Below, piece by piece: positions 6,417-7,077 of a stretch of 7,077 nt of DNA (position 1 is its first letter; every line of letters begins with the position of its first letter). A program made the position numbers and the translations under genes. The stretch covers positions 1-7,077 of the forward strand of contig JAGHBW010000196.1 of assembly GCA_021160765.1 (NCBI GenBank). The letters run 5' to 3'. The notes below the pieces were generated by a model. The model saw only the letters and a list, made by a program, of their open reading frames with translations. It made no database searches and was not told where the DNA came from. The stretch is from Thermoplasmata archaeon (lineage in GTDB: Archaea > Thermoplasmatota > Penumbrarchaeia > Penumbrarchaeales > EX4484-36).

Positions 6417-6434
6417 CATATAAATTTTAAATAA
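6417..6434. promoter_or_regulatory. Divergent AT-rich promoter between the deaminase operon and the signal peptidase gene
   Basis: An 18-base stretch of nearly pure A/T (CATATAAATTTTAAATAA) is the only AT-rich patch between the two divergent genes. Rightward, TTTAAATA (6426-6433) predicts a start near 6455, almost on the GTG at 6456. Leftward, TTTAAAAT (centre near 6427) predicts a start near 6400, leaving about 24 bases before ATG 6377. The two TATA-like elements overlap, so binding of TBP/TFB in one direction may exclude the other. This is a pattern-based prediction. Confidence 0.55.
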
Positions 6435-6455
6435 TGACTGTCCCTAACGGGGGCT

Positions 6456-7077
6456 GTGAAAGTCGGTAAGAGCGAGAAAAAGGAGGGGGAGAAGGGGGAG
6501 GTGAAGCAGTTCTTCATGGACCTCCTGGCGGTCCTCATAGTCCTCCTTATAATCTTTGCATCGCTCTACACATACCTTGGAAGGTATCCCTTCGTGGTGG
6601 TGGTGAAGTCAGGCTCCATGATGCACGGGGTGGATTCCAGCATTGGAGTGATTGACACCGGGGACCTGGTGTTTGTGAAGAAGGTGGAGGGGAGAGGGGA
6701 CATCATAACATTCGTTGAGGGGAGGGAGGATGGGTACAAGAAGTTCGGCTCCTACGGAGACGTTATAATATACAAAAGAAACGGGGACAACTCCTCCATC
6801 CCCATAATCCACCGTGCAGTGGTCTGGATAGAGGTGAACCTCACCTCCACCCGCCCCTCCTACGACGTCCCATCCCTACACCTCTACAACATCACCACCA
6901 GATTTGTAATAAAGGACTACGGCTACCGCCACAGGGACATTGTTGTGGACGTGGCGAAGATCCTGGCGGTCTTCTCCATGATGCGCATAACACCACATTC
7001 AGGCTTCATAACAAAGGGGGACAACAACCTCTTCGTTGATCAGAACTCAAACTTCACTGGCCCCGTTCCGCACATAC
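6456..7077 (+). CDS. Signal peptidase I, archaeal Ser/His type (C-terminal end cut by window)
   Basis: 207 residues are visible before the right edge. A charged cytoplasmic N-terminus (1-20) leads into a transmembrane helix (about 22-41). Then comes box B with SGSM (52-55; S54 the nucleophile), GVIDTGDLVFVKK (64-76), GDVIIY (101-106) followed by IIHRAV (117-122; H119 replacing the bacterial lysine), and TKGDNN with a following DQ (186-191, 195-196), supplying the conserved aspartates. This Ser-His-Asp form is the archaeal/ER type. It would cleave signal peptides outside the membrane, including that of the PKD protein. Residues 128-180, between the His box and the Asp box, form a long insert (TRFVIKDYGYRHRD) seen, as I recall, in Thermoplasmatota enzymes. 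GTG 6456 follows an upstream in-frame TGA and coincides with the predicted transcription start, so it may be leaderless. ATG 6516 with GGAGGTGA 11 bases upstream is a real alternative, starting right at the membrane helix. Confidence 0.92.
   Translation, partial: MKVGKSEKKEGEKGEVKQFFMDLLAVLIVLLIIFASLYTYLGRYPFVVVVKSGSMMHGVDSSIGVIDTGDLVFVKKVEGRGDIITFVEGREDGYKKFGSYGDVIIYKRNGDNSSIPIIHRAVVWIEVNLTSTRPSYDVPSLHLYNITTRFVIKDYGYRHRDIVVDVAKILAVFSMMRITPHSGFITKGDNNLFVDQNSNFTGPVPHI
6497..6504 (+). promoter_or_regulatory. Strong Shine-Dalgarno-like site inside the signal peptidase N-terminus
   Basis: GGAGGTGA is a full 8-base match to the archaeal anti-Shine-Dalgarno sequence. It lies 11 bases before an in-frame ATG at 6516. 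Spacing is longer than usual, and it also encodes part of the charged N-terminus if translation begins at GTG 6456. It could give a shorter second protein or simply be a coding coincidence in purine-rich sequence. Confidence 0.35.

Overview
The window looks archaeal. Supporting evidence: a prokaryotic signal peptidase with a Ser/His active site rather than Ser/Lys, an archaeal-type S-adenosylhomocysteine hydrolase without the C-terminal tail, an Era-like GTPase paired with a DUF2073 protein (a euryarchaeal pair), a secreted multi-PKD protein, GGTGA-type ribosome binding sites, and TATA-like boxes instead of -35/-10 promoters. Heavy use of AGG/AGA, ATA, GGG and GAG codons, with purine-rich coding strands, fits a thermophile. 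From memory of family sequences, the signal peptidase resembles those of Thermoplasmatota (Aciduliprofundum/DHVE2 and relatives). That placement is an inference.

Layout: six genes cover almost everything. From the right, a signal peptidase I gene runs rightward off the edge at 7077. Divergent from it across a short AT-rich promoter region, a leftward block encodes a dCMP deaminase-like protein (ends 5844), S-adenosylhomocysteine hydrolase (ends 4579), a PfkB-family sugar/nucleoside kinase (ends 3618), an Era-like GTPase (ends 2933) and a DUF2073 protein (ends 2387). The first three overlap by 4 and 14 bases and are surely co-transcribed. The GTPase and DUF2073 genes are 6 bases apart. They follow the kinase after 58 bases and may have their own promoter. 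After a 129-base gap with a promoter, a leftward gene encodes a large surface protein with a signal peptide, four PKD domains, a C-terminal beta domain and a membrane anchor. It runs off the left edge.

How the genes fit together: the hydrolase releases adenosine and homocysteine from S-adenosylhomocysteine, and the overlapping kinase gene is a good candidate for phosphorylating the adenosine. The deaminase adds a pyrimidine nucleotide step, so the operon reads as nucleotide salvage plus methyl-cycle maintenance. The GTPase and DUF2073 genes correspond to what I recall as oapA/oapB (origin-associated proteins) of Haloferax, whose function is unclear. The GTPase here has a basic amphipathic N-terminus that could bind membrane. 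The signal peptidase would process exported proteins such as the PKD protein. No RNA genes, mobile elements or CRISPR arrays are visible, and no gene-free stretch exceeds 300 bases. Most of this is recognisable housekeeping. The least understood part is the GTPase/DUF2073 pair.
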